Shown here one piece after another: positions 1 to 6,975 of a stretch of 64,000 bases of DNA (its first letter is position 1; the number at the start of each line of letters is the position of its first letter). Source of the DNA: Bacillus swezeyi (lineage in GTDB: Bacteria; Bacillota; Bacilli; Bacillales; Bacillaceae). The stretch spans positions 62,001-126,000 of the forward strand of contig NZ_MRBK01000006.1 of assembly GCF_001969815.1 (NCBI RefSeq), given 5' to 3'. A program made the position numbers and the translations under genes. The notes beneath the pieces were generated by a model that saw only the letters and a program-made list of their open reading frames with translations, ran no database searches and was not told where the DNA came from.

Positions 1-658
1 TGTCGTGACTGCTAAATCATCTGCTGCCTCCGGGACAACGGATGCATCTGATCCGGTCCGGATTGTGCTTGATCAAACAAAGCCAAAGCTTTCTATTGAT
101 ACACCTGAAAGCGGATCAAAGCTCAATCAAGAGACAGTCACTGTGAAAGGCACGGTGTCGGATGATCATTTGGAATCGGTCAAAGTGAACGGAAAGAAAG
201 CAGCTGTTAAAAATGGCGAATACTCGGCCCGCATTATGCTTGATAACGGGAAAAACGAAATCAAAGTGACAGCGGCTGACGCGGCCGGCAACAAGACAAC
301 CAAAAAAGCAACCGTCGACGTCAATTTTGAAGCACCGCAAATCACCAGTTTGAAGCCGGCTGAGGATCTTGAGCTCAAAACGGGGGAAACCGTAAAAATC
401 GAGTTTGAAAGCGCTGCTGATTTGGATGCCGTTTTTGTGATCAGAATGCCTTTGACCAATTTCAAAACAGCTTCGCAAAACGTGACCGAACTGCCGATCA
501 GAGAAGTATCAAAAGGCAAGTATGAAGGATATTGGACGGCAACCTCCGCTGCAAAAGCTAAAGGAGCGGAAATCGAAGTCATCGTCCGCGATGATTACGG
601 CAATGAAACGAGAAAAACGGCAAAAGGTAAACTGTATATCAATGAAAAACTAAAATAA
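1..658 (+). CDS. bpr: Bacillopeptidase F, C-terminal fragment (5' end outside window)
   Basis: This reading frame is open from the window edge, so the protein is cut on the left and only about 218 C-terminal residues are present. It carries Ig-like/Glucodextranase B-type beta-sandwich repeats. The first runs about residues 25-105 (TKPKLSIDTPESGS then VTVKGTVSDD) and the second starts at FEAPQITSLKPAEDL. Such modules follow the subtilisin-like domain of the secreted serine protease bacillopeptidase F, and in B. subtilis bpr lies directly upstream of spoIIGA, which supports the name. The catalytic domain cannot be checked here. A terminator follows, separating it from the sporulation genes. Confidence 0.85.
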   Translation, partial: VVTAKSSAASGTTDASDPVRIVLDQTKPKLSIDTPESGSKLNQETVTVKGTVSDDHLESVKVNGKKAAVKNGEYSARIMLDNGKNEIKVTAADAAGNKTTKKATVDVNFEAPQITSLKPAEDLELKTGETVKIEFESAADLDAVFVIRMPLTNFKTASQNVTELPIREVSKGKYEGYWTATSAAKAKGAEIEVIVRDDYGNETRKTAKGKLYINEKLK

Positions 659-665
659 GAAAAAA

Positions 666-696
666 GCGCTGTCTTTAAAAGGCAGCGTTTTTTTTC
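666..696 (+). terminator. Intrinsic terminator of bpr
   Basis: A 7-bp stem (CGCTGTC with GGCAGCG, one G-T pair) with loop TTTAAAA is followed by a run of eight or nine T. It sits just after the bpr stop. Confidence 0.85.
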
Positions 697-704
697 GTCC
701 GGAC

Positions 705-792
705 ATCGACAAATTCAGTATGAATTTCTCAAAAAATGTACCATTTGCGCAACAATAATTGACAGACTTTACCTTTGGGCTTGATTTATACT
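705..792 (+). promoter_or_regulatory. spoIIG promoter: sigma-A hexamers with 22-bp spacer, 0A-like box
   Basis: TTGACA (759-764) and TATACT (787-792) are separated by exactly 22 bp instead of 17. This is the known hallmark of the spoIIG promoter, where Spo0A~P repositions sigma-A RNA polymerase. ATCGACA at 705-711 reads TGTCGAT on the other strand, six of seven matches to the 0A box TGTCGAA. Further 0A sites closer to the -35 are expected from the family but are not clear by eye. Confidence 0.85.
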
Positions 793-853
793 TATGGAAA
801 CAAACGCTAGGCCGCCAAACGAGAGAAGGAATATGTAAAGAAAGGGGACGGAC

Positions 854-1783
854 GTGGAAATTTATTTAGATGCGATATGGCTGCTAAACTTTTGTTTTGA
901 CTTGCTGCTTTTAATGATGACCGCCTTTATTTTAAAGCGAAGGGTAAAAAAGCGGAGGTTTATCTTAGGGGCGCTGGTCGCCTCAAGCATCGTCCTGTTT
1001 ATGTTCACCCCTGTCTCGCCATATGTCCTTCACCCTGCGGGCAAGCTGTCTTTTTCGGTTGTGATCGTTCTTGTGACATTTGGTTTTAAACGATTTCGGT
1101 TTTTTCTGCAAAATTTGTTTTCTTTTTATTTTGCCACTTTTTTAATGGGAGGAGGGATCATAGGGGCCCATTCATTGCTGGAGACGGATTCGATCATGGA
1201 AAACGGAGTCTTTATGACGAATTGGTCCGGCTTCGGAGACCCCGTCAGCTGGCTGTTTGTCGGAGCGGGATTTCCCGCTGTATGGCTGTTTTCAAAAAAG
1301 CGCTTTGAAGACGCCGAAGCGAAAAAGATTCAATATGAAGAGCGGGTTCGACTTCAAGCTGATGTAGGTGAGCATACGCTTCATATGAATGGATTGATTG
1401 ATTCCGGAAACCAGCTTTATGATCCAATTTCAAAAACGCCTGTCATGATCGTCAACATTGAAAAGTTGAAAAGTGTATTGGGGGAAGGGGCGAGCGGGGT
1501 CATGATGGAAAAAAGCCCTCTTGATGCCATCGGCCTGCTCGACGATGCACTGCCGTATATCGGGCGGCTCCGTCTGATCCCATATCGGGGCGTCGGTCAT
1601 CAGCACCAGTTTTTATTGTGCTTAAAACCGGATGATGTGCTGATATATACGAAAACAGAGATCATTGAAGCGCCTAAATGTCTGATCGGAATCAGCACAT
1701 CGCCGCTGTCTGCTGACGGCGAATTTGATGCCATTGTTCATCCGAAAATGCTCTCGGGAAACCCGGTCAAACACGTTTCCTAA
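854..1783 (+). CDS. spoIIGA: SpoIIGA, pro-sigma-E processing aspartic protease
   Basis: This membrane-embedded protease cleaves pro-sigma-E in the mother cell after it is signalled by SpoIIR from the forespore. The protein has 309 residues, the usual length. The N-terminal half has about five hydrophobic segments (residues 5-145) and the C-terminal half is soluble. The motif GLIDSGNQL places the putative catalytic Asp at residue 183, as in the retroviral-like aspartic protease model. The start is GTG, with AAAGGGG about 8 bases upstream. It is first in a two-gene operon with sigE and is driven by the Spo0A-dependent promoter upstream. Confidence 0.97.
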   Translation: MEIYLDAIWLLNFCFDLLLLMMTAFILKRRVKKRRFILGALVASSIVLFMFTPVSPYVLHPAGKLSFSVVIVLVTFGFKRFRFFLQNLFSFYFATFLMGGGIIGAHSLLETDSIMENGVFMTNWSGFGDPVSWLFVGAGFPAVWLFSKKRFEDAEAKKIQYEERVRLQADVGEHTLHMNGLIDSGNQLYDPISKTPVMIVNIEKLKSVLGEGASGVMMEKSPLDAIGLLDDALPYIGRLRLIPYRGVGHQHQFLLCLKPDDVLIYTKTEIIEAPKCLIGISTSPLSADGEFDAIVHPKMLSGNPVKHVS

Positions 1784-1844
1784 AAACTTGGGAGCTGTTA
1801 CATTATCATACTCCTGAGGACGTTTATTTAGAAGGGGGAGGAAG

Positions 1845-2564
1845 ATGAAAAAACTAAAATTAAGATTAACCTATCTCTGGTACAAACTTTTAATAAAATT
1901 GGGTTTAAAAAGCGATGAAATTTATTATATTGGTGGGAGCGAAGCATTGCCGCCGCCTTTATCAAAAGATGAAGAACAGGTGCTTCTTCACAAGCTGCCT
2001 GACGGCGATCAGGCGGCGCGTGCCATATTAATCGAACGAAATCTGCGGCTTGTTGTATACATTGCCAGAAAGTTTGAAAATACAGGCATCAACATCGAGG
2101 ATTTAATCTCTATCGGCACAATCGGTCTTATTAAAGCGGTGAACACCTTTAATCCGGAGAAAAAAATCAAGCTTGCTACATATGCTTCCAGATGTATTGA
2201 AAATGAGATTTTAATGTATTTAAGGCGCAACAATAAAATCCGCTCTGAAGTATCGTTTGACGAACCATTAAACATCGACTGGGATGGAAATGAGCTTCTG
2301 CTCTCAGACGTCCTCGGAACAGACAATGACATCATCACGAAAGATATCGAAGCAAATGTGGATAAAAAGTTATTGAAAAAAGCGCTTGAGCAGCTGAACG
2401 ACAGAGAAAAACAAATCATGGAGCTTCGCTTCGGACTTGTCGGAGGAGAAGAAAAAACGCAAAAAGACGTTGCCGATATGCTCGGTATATCGCAGTCATA
2501 TATTTCCCGGCTTGAAAAAAGAATCATCAAAAGGCTGAGAAAAGAGTTCAACAAAATGGTTTAA
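1845..2564 (+). CDS. sigE: RNA polymerase sigma-E precursor (pro-sigma-E)
   Basis: This is the early mother-cell sporulation sigma factor, with 239 residues. The N-terminal pro-sequence of about 27 residues is basic and amphipathic ([16 protein letters not shown]) and ends before the YIGG stretch, where SpoIIGA cuts. Region 2 ([17 protein letters not shown], then [15 protein letters not shown]) and a C-terminal region 4 helix-turn-helix ([21 protein letters not shown]) are complete. The ribosome site GAAGGGGGAGG is strong. It lies 61 bases after spoIIGA with no terminator between, so the substrate and its protease are made together. Confidence 0.98.
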   Translation: MKKLKLRLTYLWYKLLIKLGLKSDEIYYIGGSEALPPPLSKDEEQVLLHKLPDGDQAARAILIERNLRLVVYIARKFENTGINIEDLISIGTIGLIKAVNTFNPEKKIKLATYASRCIENEILMYLRRNNKIRSEVSFDEPLNIDWDGNELLLSDVLGTDNDIITKDIEANVDKKLLKKALEQLNDREKQIMELRFGLVGGEEKTQKDVADMLGISQSYISRLEKRIIKRLRKEFNKMV

Positions 2565-2638
2565 TTTTTTTATGAAATTTAAAGCGTTGGCAGCCAAGGG
2601 TTCAACCCTCGATCTTCTTATTTTTGGAAATTGAAGAT

Positions 2639-2667
2639 GCATATTTTTCCCACCCAAGGAGATACTG
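2639..2667 (+). promoter_or_regulatory. Sigma-F/sigma-G promoter of sigG
   Basis: GCATA (2639-2643) fits the -35 consensus GYWTA, and GGAGATACTG (2658-2667) fits the -10 consensus GGNRANAHTR, with a 14-bp spacer. In B. subtilis sigG is first transcribed by sigma-F and then by sigma-G itself, in the forespore only. The match is by eye but is complete at every constrained position. Confidence 0.8.
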
Positions 2668-2681
2668 AACTTTGTACAGCA

Positions 2682-2698
2682 GCTCCTGTAGGGAGGGA
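2682..2698 (+). promoter_or_regulatory. Small hairpin masking the sigG ribosome binding site
   Basis: CTCC (2684-2687) can pair with GGAG (2692-2695), which is the core of the GGGAGG Shine-Dalgarno of sigG, with loop TGTAG. This would lower translation of the GUG-started gene. Translational tuning of sigG by its leader has been reported in B. subtilis; I recall this but cannot cite details. The hairpin here is only four pairs and its effect is inferred. Confidence 0.4.
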
Positions 2699-2703
2699 AA
2701 AAA

Positions 2704-3483
2704 GTGTCGAGAAATAAAGTTGAAATCTGCGGGGTTGATACATCAAAACTGCCCGTGCTCAAGAATGAAGAGATGAGAAAGTTATTCAAGCAAATGCAGG
2801 ATGAAGGAGACCGCTCAGCAAGAGAAAAGCTTGTTAACGGCAATTTGCGCCTTGTCTTAAGCGTCATTCAAAGGTTTAACAACAGAGGAGAATATGTTGA
2901 TGACTTATTCCAAGTCGGCTGCATCGGACTAATGAAATCAATTGATAATTTTGACCTGAGCCACAATGTTAAGTTTTCAACATATGCTGTACCGATGATC
3001 ATCGGAGAAATCCGCAGATATTTGCGCGACAACAATCCGATTCGCGTATCGCGGTCACTCAGAGATATCGCGTACAAGGCGCTGCAAGTGAGAGAACGTC
3101 TCATCAGTGAGACAAGCAGGGAGCCGACGGCGGAGGAAATCGCCAAAGTGCTCGAAGTGTCCCACGAAGAGATTGTCTTTGCACTTGATGCCATTCAAGA
3201 TCCTGTATCACTGTTTGAGCCGATTTACAATGACGGAGGCGATCCGATTTATGTCATGGATCAAATCAGTGATGAGCGGAATAAAGATTCGCAATGGATT
3301 GAAGAGCTCGCCTTAAAAGAAGGGATGAGACGACTGAATGAACGGGAAAAAATGATTCTCAGAAAACGCTTCTTTCAAGGCAAGACGCAGATGGAAGTCG
3401 CCGATGAGATCGGGATCTCTCAAGCCCAGGTATCACGGCTGGAAAAGGCCGCAATTAAACAAATGAATAAGAATATACATTAA
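2704..3483 (+). CDS. sigG: RNA polymerase sigma-G, late forespore sigma factor
   Basis: This factor directs late forespore transcription (SASP, germination and repair genes). It has 259 residues. Region 2 is seen in NGNLRLVLSVIQRFNNRG and DDLFQVGCIGLMKSIDNF, region 3 around residues 120-160, and the region 4 helix-turn-helix in KTQMEVADEIGISQAQVSRLEK. The start is GTG; the Shine-Dalgarno GGGAGG is close upstream and partly in a hairpin. It lies 139 bases after sigE with its own sigma-F/G promoter. Readthrough from the spoIIG operon would carry sigG RNA in the wrong compartment, which may be why its leader is weak. Confidence 0.98.
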   Translation: MSRNKVEICGVDTSKLPVLKNEEMRKLFKQMQDEGDRSAREKLVNGNLRLVLSVIQRFNNRGEYVDDLFQVGCIGLMKSIDNFDLSHNVKFSTYAVPMIIGEIRRYLRDNNPIRVSRSLRDIAYKALQVRERLISETSREPTAEEIAKVLEVSHEEIVFALDAIQDPVSLFEPIYNDGGDPIYVMDQISDERNKDSQWIEELALKEGMRRLNEREKMILRKRFFQGKTQMEVADEIGISQAQVSRLEKAAIKQMNKNIH

Positions 3484-3507
3484 AGCCGCAGAAACCCTGC
3501 GGCTTTT
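3484..3507 (+). terminator. Intrinsic terminator of sigG
   Basis: A perfect 8-bp stem (AGCCGCAG with CTGCGGCT) and a five-base loop are followed by TTTT. It starts on the last base of the stop codon region. Confidence 0.85.
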
Positions 3508-3533
3508 ACATGTTAAAAATGGAAATTCTCTCA

Positions 3534-3562
3534 TTCACTTTGCCACACAAATAAGCTATAAT
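3534..3562 (+). promoter_or_regulatory. Probable sigma-A promoter of ylmA
   Basis: TTCACT (3534-3539), a 17-bp spacer and a perfect TATAAT (3557-3562) lie upstream of ylmA and downstream of the sigG terminator. Confidence 0.6.
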
Positions 3563-3620
3563 AAAAGAATTATATTTTTATTTATCAGAATATTTACATA
3601 AAAGTGAAAGGGGATCAAAC

Positions 3621-4418
3621 ATGGTGTTGCAGCTTGAACAAGCTTCATTAAAACGTAATGGAAAGTGGATACTCAAGGGTATAGACTGGACGGTGAAAAA
3701 CGGGGAGCACTGGGCATTATACGGTTTAAACGGAGCCGGAAAAACCGCATTGCTCAACATGCTGTGCGCTTACTATTTTCCCACAAAAGGAATAGTGAAT
3801 GTGCTGAGCCATGAATTCGGCAAGACAGAGCTTGGTGAAAAGCTCCGCCGCAAAATCGGCCTCGTGTCCTCCGCTTTACAGCAAAAATTTTACCCTGAGG
3901 ACAGCGCCTTTGAAATTGTGCTGAGCGGCGCTTTCGCCTCAATCGGCTTATATGAATCACCGTCACAGACCATCAGGGAGAAAGCCATCTCCCTATTGGA
4001 GGAATTCGGCTCAATCGGCTATGCGGACAGGAGATATGAGACGCTTTCCCAGGGAGAAAAGCAAAAGGTGCTGATCTCAAGAGCCTTAATGGCGGACCCT
4101 GAGCTACTGATTCTTGATGAACCTGTTACAGGCCTTGATTTCATCGCGAGGGAGCAGGTGCTGGATATGATTGAACACGTTGCAAACAAAGCGGAAGCCC
4201 CATCCATGCTGTATGTTACACATCATGCCGAGGAAATTCTCCCGGTTTTCGGCAAAACGCTGCTGCTGAAAAAAGGAGAGGTATTTGCACAGGGAAAGAC
4301 GAGGGATATGATGTCGGGCGACGTTCTGTCCGCTTTTTTTGATATACCGGTTCAAGCCGTCTGGACGGATGACAGGCCCTATTTGTCTAAGAAAAAGGCG
4401 GCCTCTGTTAACGGTTAG
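3621..4418 (+). CDS. ylmA: ABC transporter ATP-binding protein YlmA
   Basis: This 265-residue single-domain ABC ATPase has Walker A GLNGAGKTALL, signature LSQGEKQKVLISRAL, Walker B LLILDEP and an H-loop (THHAEE). No permease gene is adjacent, so the substrate and even a transport role are unknown. Single, permease-less ABC ATPases can also act on ribosomes or in regulation, but this one lacks the two-domain layout of ABC-F proteins. The gene order sigG-ylmA matches B. subtilis. Start ATG with AAAGGGGATC ahead of it. Confidence 0.9.
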   Translation: MVLQLEQASLKRNGKWILKGIDWTVKNGEHWALYGLNGAGKTALLNMLCAYYFPTKGIVNVLSHEFGKTELGEKLRRKIGLVSSALQQKFYPEDSAFEIVLSGAFASIGLYESPSQTIREKAISLLEEFGSIGYADRRYETLSQGEKQKVLISRALMADPELLILDEPVTGLDFIAREQVLDMIEHVANKAEAPSMLYVTHHAEEILPVFGKTLLLKKGEVFAQGKTRDMMSGDVLSAFFDIPVQAVWTDDRPYLSKKKAASVNG

Positions 4419-4424
4419 GATCAG

Positions 4425-4449
4425 ACAGGCGGCTATCAAACCGCCTGTT
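4425..4449 (+). terminator. Hairpin after ylmA, terminator-like
   Basis: A perfect 8-bp stem (ACAGGCGG with CCGCCTGT) with loop CTATCAAA starts six bases after the ylmA stop. The bases that follow (TCTGTCCGGTTT) are not a clean T-run, so termination may be weak. Confidence 0.5.
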
Positions 4450-4484
4450 CTGTCCGGTTTCAGTTTTAAATTCCCCCAAATCGC

Positions 4485-4516
4485 TTCCCAACAAATCAAT
4501 ACCTTGCTAATATAAA
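4485..4516 (+). promoter_or_regulatory. Probable promoter of the leader-rlmA unit
   Basis: The region CTAATATAAAAT holds two overlapping -10 candidates. TAATAT (4508-4513) lies 17 bp from TTCCCA (4485-4490). TATAAA is at 4511-4516. Neither is strong. Either would put the transcript start near 4520, just ahead of the leader ORF ribosome site. Confidence 0.4.
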
Positions 4517-4548
4517 ATAGAATCTCTTCATAAAAGGAGTTCATCGTC

Positions 4549-4578
4549 ATGATCATCCAATTCATTCGCTATAGATAA
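4549..4578 (+). CDS. Nine-residue leader peptide MIIQFIRYR, candidate drug-sensing uORF
   Basis: ATG to TAA encodes nine residues. AAAGGAG (4533-4539) lies nine bases upstream, which is ideal. The peptide ends Arg7-Tyr8-Arg9. The (R/K)-X-(R/K) motif is the best-known nascent-peptide signal for macrolide- or ketolide-dependent ribosome arrest (for example MRLR in the ErmD leader), with X in the P site and the second basic residue in the A site. The stop is followed six bases later by a terminator stem and then by a 23S rRNA methyltransferase gene. That this ORF is translated, and that it senses a drug, is inference from this arrangement. Confidence 0.65.
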   Translation: MIIQFIRYR

Positions 4579-4583
4579 TGTAA

Positions 4584-4663
4584 GGTATAGACAAACTGAG
4601 CAAGTCCACACCGTCAGCTTTGAAAAATGCTGATGGGGCGGGTTTATTTGTCTATGCCTTTTT
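4584..4663 (+). terminator. Branched attenuator-terminator between leader peptide and rlmA-II
   Basis: GGTATAGACAAA (4584-4595) pairs with TTTGTCTATGCC (4647-4658) over 12 bp with one G-T pair, and five T follow (4659-4663). Inside is a second hairpin, 4611-4618 with 4629-4636 (8 bp, one G-T). A ribosome halted at Tyr8 of the leader (P site 4570-4572) should reach about 4586, covering the GG at the base of the stem next to the U-tract and so preventing termination. The pairing is seen; the mechanism is inferred. Confidence 0.65.
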
Positions 4664-4699
4664 CATTTATCTAAATTGTGAATGAATGAGGTGTACATC

Positions 4700-5590
4700 A
4701 TGTTGAATAAAAAAATGAGAAGTGCGGCGCTGATGACGAGGTTTGAAACGGTGTTTCAATGCCCGCTCTGCGCCCGGGAAATGAAAGTGGTCAGCCCCCA
4801 AAGCTTGGTTTGTCCAAATGATCACACATTTGATCTTGCGAAACAGGGGTATGTGAATGTCGCGACACATTCTTCCTCTGGGAAATATGACAAAGATTTG
4901 TTTGAAGCCCGGAAAGCGTTAGCTGAGAGCGGATTTTTCGAACCTTTATGTGAAATGCTAAGTGGCCAAATCAAAGATGGCTTGCCGCTTGATAAAAAAG
5001 GCGCCAAAATCCTTGATGCGGGCTGCGGGGAAGGATCGCATTTGATCCGGATCACAGAAAAACTCAAACCCAGCTTCGGCAGCCGGCTCTTTGGAGCGGG
5101 GATCGATTTGTCGAAAGCGGGCGTTTTGGCAGCTGCAAGGCGTGATGCGGAGCTGGTCTGGCTTGTCGCCGATCTGGCGAAAGCTCCTTTTCAGAGCGGT
5201 ACATTTGATGTCATTCTTAACATATTGTCGCCTTCCAATTATGAGGAGTTCACAAGGCTTTTATCAGATGAAGGCGCGGTCATCAAAGTGATCCCAAAGA
5301 GCGGCTATCTGAAAGAGCTAAGGGAAGCTTTCTATGATGAACCAGAAAAGCGCGCCTATTCCAATCAACTGACGGTGGACCGCTTCAGCGCCCATTTTGA
5401 TGTGGCAAAAAGGAGGGAGCTGTCATACCGCAGCGTGCTGGACCGTCGGCAGCTGGCGCAGCTGATACGGATGACGCCTTTATCCTGGCGTACGGACGAA
5501 GAACGGATCAAGAGCTATTTAATGAAGAAAAAAGCAGCTACAATGAGCGTTAATCTCGATATTTTAATTGGCAGGAAAAAAGCGAAATAA
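4700..5590 (+). CDS. 23S rRNA (guanine-N1)-methyltransferase, RlmA-II/TlrB type
   Basis: The protein has about 296 residues. An N-terminal zinc module (Cys21, Cys24, Cys38, His42, followed by FDLAKQGYVN) is typical of the RlmA family. The Rossmann SAM-binding motif ILDAGCGEG is at 104-112. Gram-positive RlmA-II enzymes methylate N1 of G748 in the 23S rRNA exit tunnel; TlrB of Streptomyces takes part in tylosin resistance, and B. subtilis has a related gene, yxjB. I place the start at 4700 because TGAGGTG lies six bases ahead; an ATG at 4682 lacks a ribosome site. The gene sits where B. subtilis carries ylmB, so it was probably gained or moved. G745 specificity (RlmA-I) is not excluded by sequence alone. 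Confidence 0.85.
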   Translation: MLNKKMRSAALMTRFETVFQCPLCAREMKVVSPQSLVCPNDHTFDLAKQGYVNVATHSSSGKYDKDLFEARKALAESGFFEPLCEMLSGQIKDGLPLDKKGAKILDAGCGEGSHLIRITEKLKPSFGSRLFGAGIDLSKAGVLAAARRDAELVWLVADLAKAPFQSGTFDVILNILSPSNYEEFTRLLSDEGAVIKVIPKSGYLKELREAFYDEPEKRAYSNQLTVDRFSAHFDVAKRRELSYRSVLDRRQLAQLIRMTPLSWRTDEERIKSYLMKKKAATMSVNLDILIGRKKAK

Positions 5591-5599
5591 AGTGATGGC

Positions 5600-5627
5600 A
5601 AGGCAGTCTAAATGAAAGACTGCCTTT
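5600..5627 (+). terminator. Intrinsic terminator of rlmA-II
   Basis: A 10-bp perfect stem (5600-5609 with 5617-5626) with a seven-base loop and a short T-run lies just after the stop. It shows that the longer upstream start possible for ylmC (5612) is not real. Confidence 0.75.
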
Positions 5628-5674
5628 CATATAATCTTAAAAGGACACTTGATTTAGGGAGGCGTGCGGCGCAC

Positions 5675-5908
5675 ATGATGAACATTTCCGATTTCCAGGT
5701 GAAGGATGTTGTGAATGTATCAAATGGTAAAAAGCTCGGCAGCATCGGCGATATTGATATTAATGTAACGACGGGAAAGATACAGGCGATCATCATCGGA
5801 GGAACGGGGAAAGTTTTTGGATTTTTCGGAAAAGAAGAGGAAATCGTCATCCCGTGGCGAAATATAGTTAAAATTGGGGAAGATGTGATCCTCGTTCGCT
5901 TAAGCTGA
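5675..5908 (+). CDS. ylmC: PRC-barrel protein YlmC (YlmC/YmxH family)
   Basis: This is a 77-residue protein made almost wholly of one PRC-barrel (ISDFQVKDVVNVSNGKKLGSIGD, then FFGKEEEIVIPWRNIVKIGEDVILV). It is close to YlmC and YmxH of B. subtilis, small conserved proteins of spore-formers with no settled function. AGGGAGG (5656-5662) precedes two adjacent ATG codons at 5675 and 5678; I chose the first. The octamer CATATAAT at 5628-5635 resembles a sigma-E -10 element, but the -35 is poor, so sporulation control is only a possibility. Confidence 0.85.
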   Translation: MMNISDFQVKDVVNVSNGKKLGSIGDIDINVTTGKIQAIIIGGTGKVFGFFGKEEEIVIPWRNIVKIGEDVILVRLS

Positions 5909-6009
5909 CTTACACGGCGGCAATTAGCCTTTGTATTGGATGGGGGCCGATCTGCATCTTTAGATAAGCCGGCTTTTCATCGATTTAAAGAAACAAGAAT
6001 GGGATTTAT

Positions 6010-6058
6010 GTTTCAAAAAATACATTTCGTTTAGTTTTTTGAAACGAAGCTAAACGAA
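6010..6058 (+). repeat. Two interleaved inverted repeats upstream of ylmD
   Basis: GTTTCAAAAAA (6010-6020) is the exact inverse of TTTTTTGAAAC (6035-6045). TTCGTTTAG (6026-6034) is the exact inverse of CTAAACGAA (6050-6058). The arms interleave, so as RNA only one hairpin, or a pseudoknot, could form. Nothing else recognisable lies in the 220-base ylmC-ylmD spacer except a -10-like TAAAAT (6074-6079) and a short uORF. Confidence 0.6.
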
Positions 6059-6088
6059 TGCATCAAGATGTGTTAAAATAGGAGCGAT

Positions 6089-6142
6089 ATGATGAAAGAC
6101 TACGATGTTTGTCGAAAGGCTGATCACCATGAGTACATATAA
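6089..6142 (+). CDS. Possible 17-codon upstream ORF overlapping the ylmD start
   Basis: Tandem ATG codons at 6089 and 6092 follow AGGAG (6080-6084). The frame runs 17 codons ([17 protein letters not shown]) and stops at 6140-6142, 14 bases inside ylmD. The ribosome site of ylmD (GAAAGG, 6113-6118) lies within it, so its translation could couple to or disturb ylmD initiation. It may be no more than a leader passed over by ribosomes. Confidence 0.35.
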   Translation: MMKDYDVCRKADHHEYI

Positions 6143-6968
6143 ACCCTTTCGTCTTGATGCTCCGTCAATGCTCTTGATTGAGGATTGGAATCAGACGGCG
6201 GAAACCGGCGGAGCAATTACAGCCGGATTTACGACAAAAAACGGCGGAGAAAGCAAACCGCCTTTTCAATCATTAAATACAGGGCTGCACGTTCAGGATG
6301 ATGAGCAGCACGTCACTCATAACAGAGAAAAGATTGCCGACATTCTTCAAACAGATCTAAACGACTGGGTATTTGCCGATCAAACGCATGAAGACCGCAT
6401 TCAAAAAGTGACAGATGAGCACCGCGGAAAAGGCGCTTTACAATACGGCACGGCTTTAGCTGCAACAGACGGCCTTTATACGGACAGACACAATATATTT
6501 TTGGCGCTCTGTTTCGCGGACTGTGTCCCCGTGTATTTTTATGACCCCGTCCGTTCGCTTGTCGGGATCGCCCATGCCGGGTGGAAAGGAACCGTCAAAG
6601 GGATCGCCGGCAAAATGGTTGATACATGGATTAGCCGGGAAGGATCGAATCCCGCCGACATCCATGCCGTAATCGGGCCTTCGATCGGCGCATGCTGCTA
6701 CATTGTCGATGATCATGTGATAAACAAAGTCAGAAATCTTCCTCTTCAGCAAGAAGACAAAGCCTTTTTGCCGATAAAAGAAGGGGAGTACCGTCTGGAA
6801 TTAAAAGAAGTGAACAGGCAGCTTCTCTTGCACGCGGGAATTCCGAATGATCAGATCAATGTGAGTTCACTGTGTACGAGCTGCGAGCATTCACTGTTTT
6901 TCTCCCATCGCAGAGATCAGGGAAAGACGGGAAGAATGATGTCATTCATCGGGGTAAAGGAGGTATAG
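6129..6968 (+). CDS. ylmD: YlmD, YfiH/laccase-domain purine nucleosidase family
   Basis: This 279-residue member of the DUF152/YfiH (PgeF) family was first called polyphenol oxidase. Later work on homologues, including a Geobacillus YlmD, found purine nucleoside phosphorylase and adenosine deaminase activity with zinc. Conserved signatures are [27 protein letters not shown] (metal His), [10 protein letters not shown] (Cys) and [16 protein letters not shown] near the C-terminus. I start at 6129, where GAAAGG is ten bases upstream and which gives the usual length; the ATG at 6105 has no ribosome site. It overlaps the ribosome site of ylmE. Confidence 0.92.
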   Translation: MSTYKPFRLDAPSMLLIEDWNQTAETGGAITAGFTTKNGGESKPPFQSLNTGLHVQDDEQHVTHNREKIADILQTDLNDWVFADQTHEDRIQKVTDEHRGKGALQYGTALAATDGLYTDRHNIFLALCFADCVPVYFYDPVRSLVGIAHAGWKGTVKGIAGKMVDTWISREGSNPADIHAVIGPSIGACCYIVDDHVINKVRNLPLQQEDKAFLPIKEGEYRLELKEVNRQLLLHAGIPNDQINVSSLCTSCEHSLFFSHRRDQGKTGRMMSFIGVKEV

Positions 6969-6975
6969 CTTACAG

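Noticed and set aside
4104-4565. Minus-strand open frame of 153 codons across the ylmA end and leader
   Set aside because: It covers the 3' end of ylmA and the hairpin and leader region on the other strand. It has no ribosome site and no family resemblance, and the plus-strand features explain the sequence.
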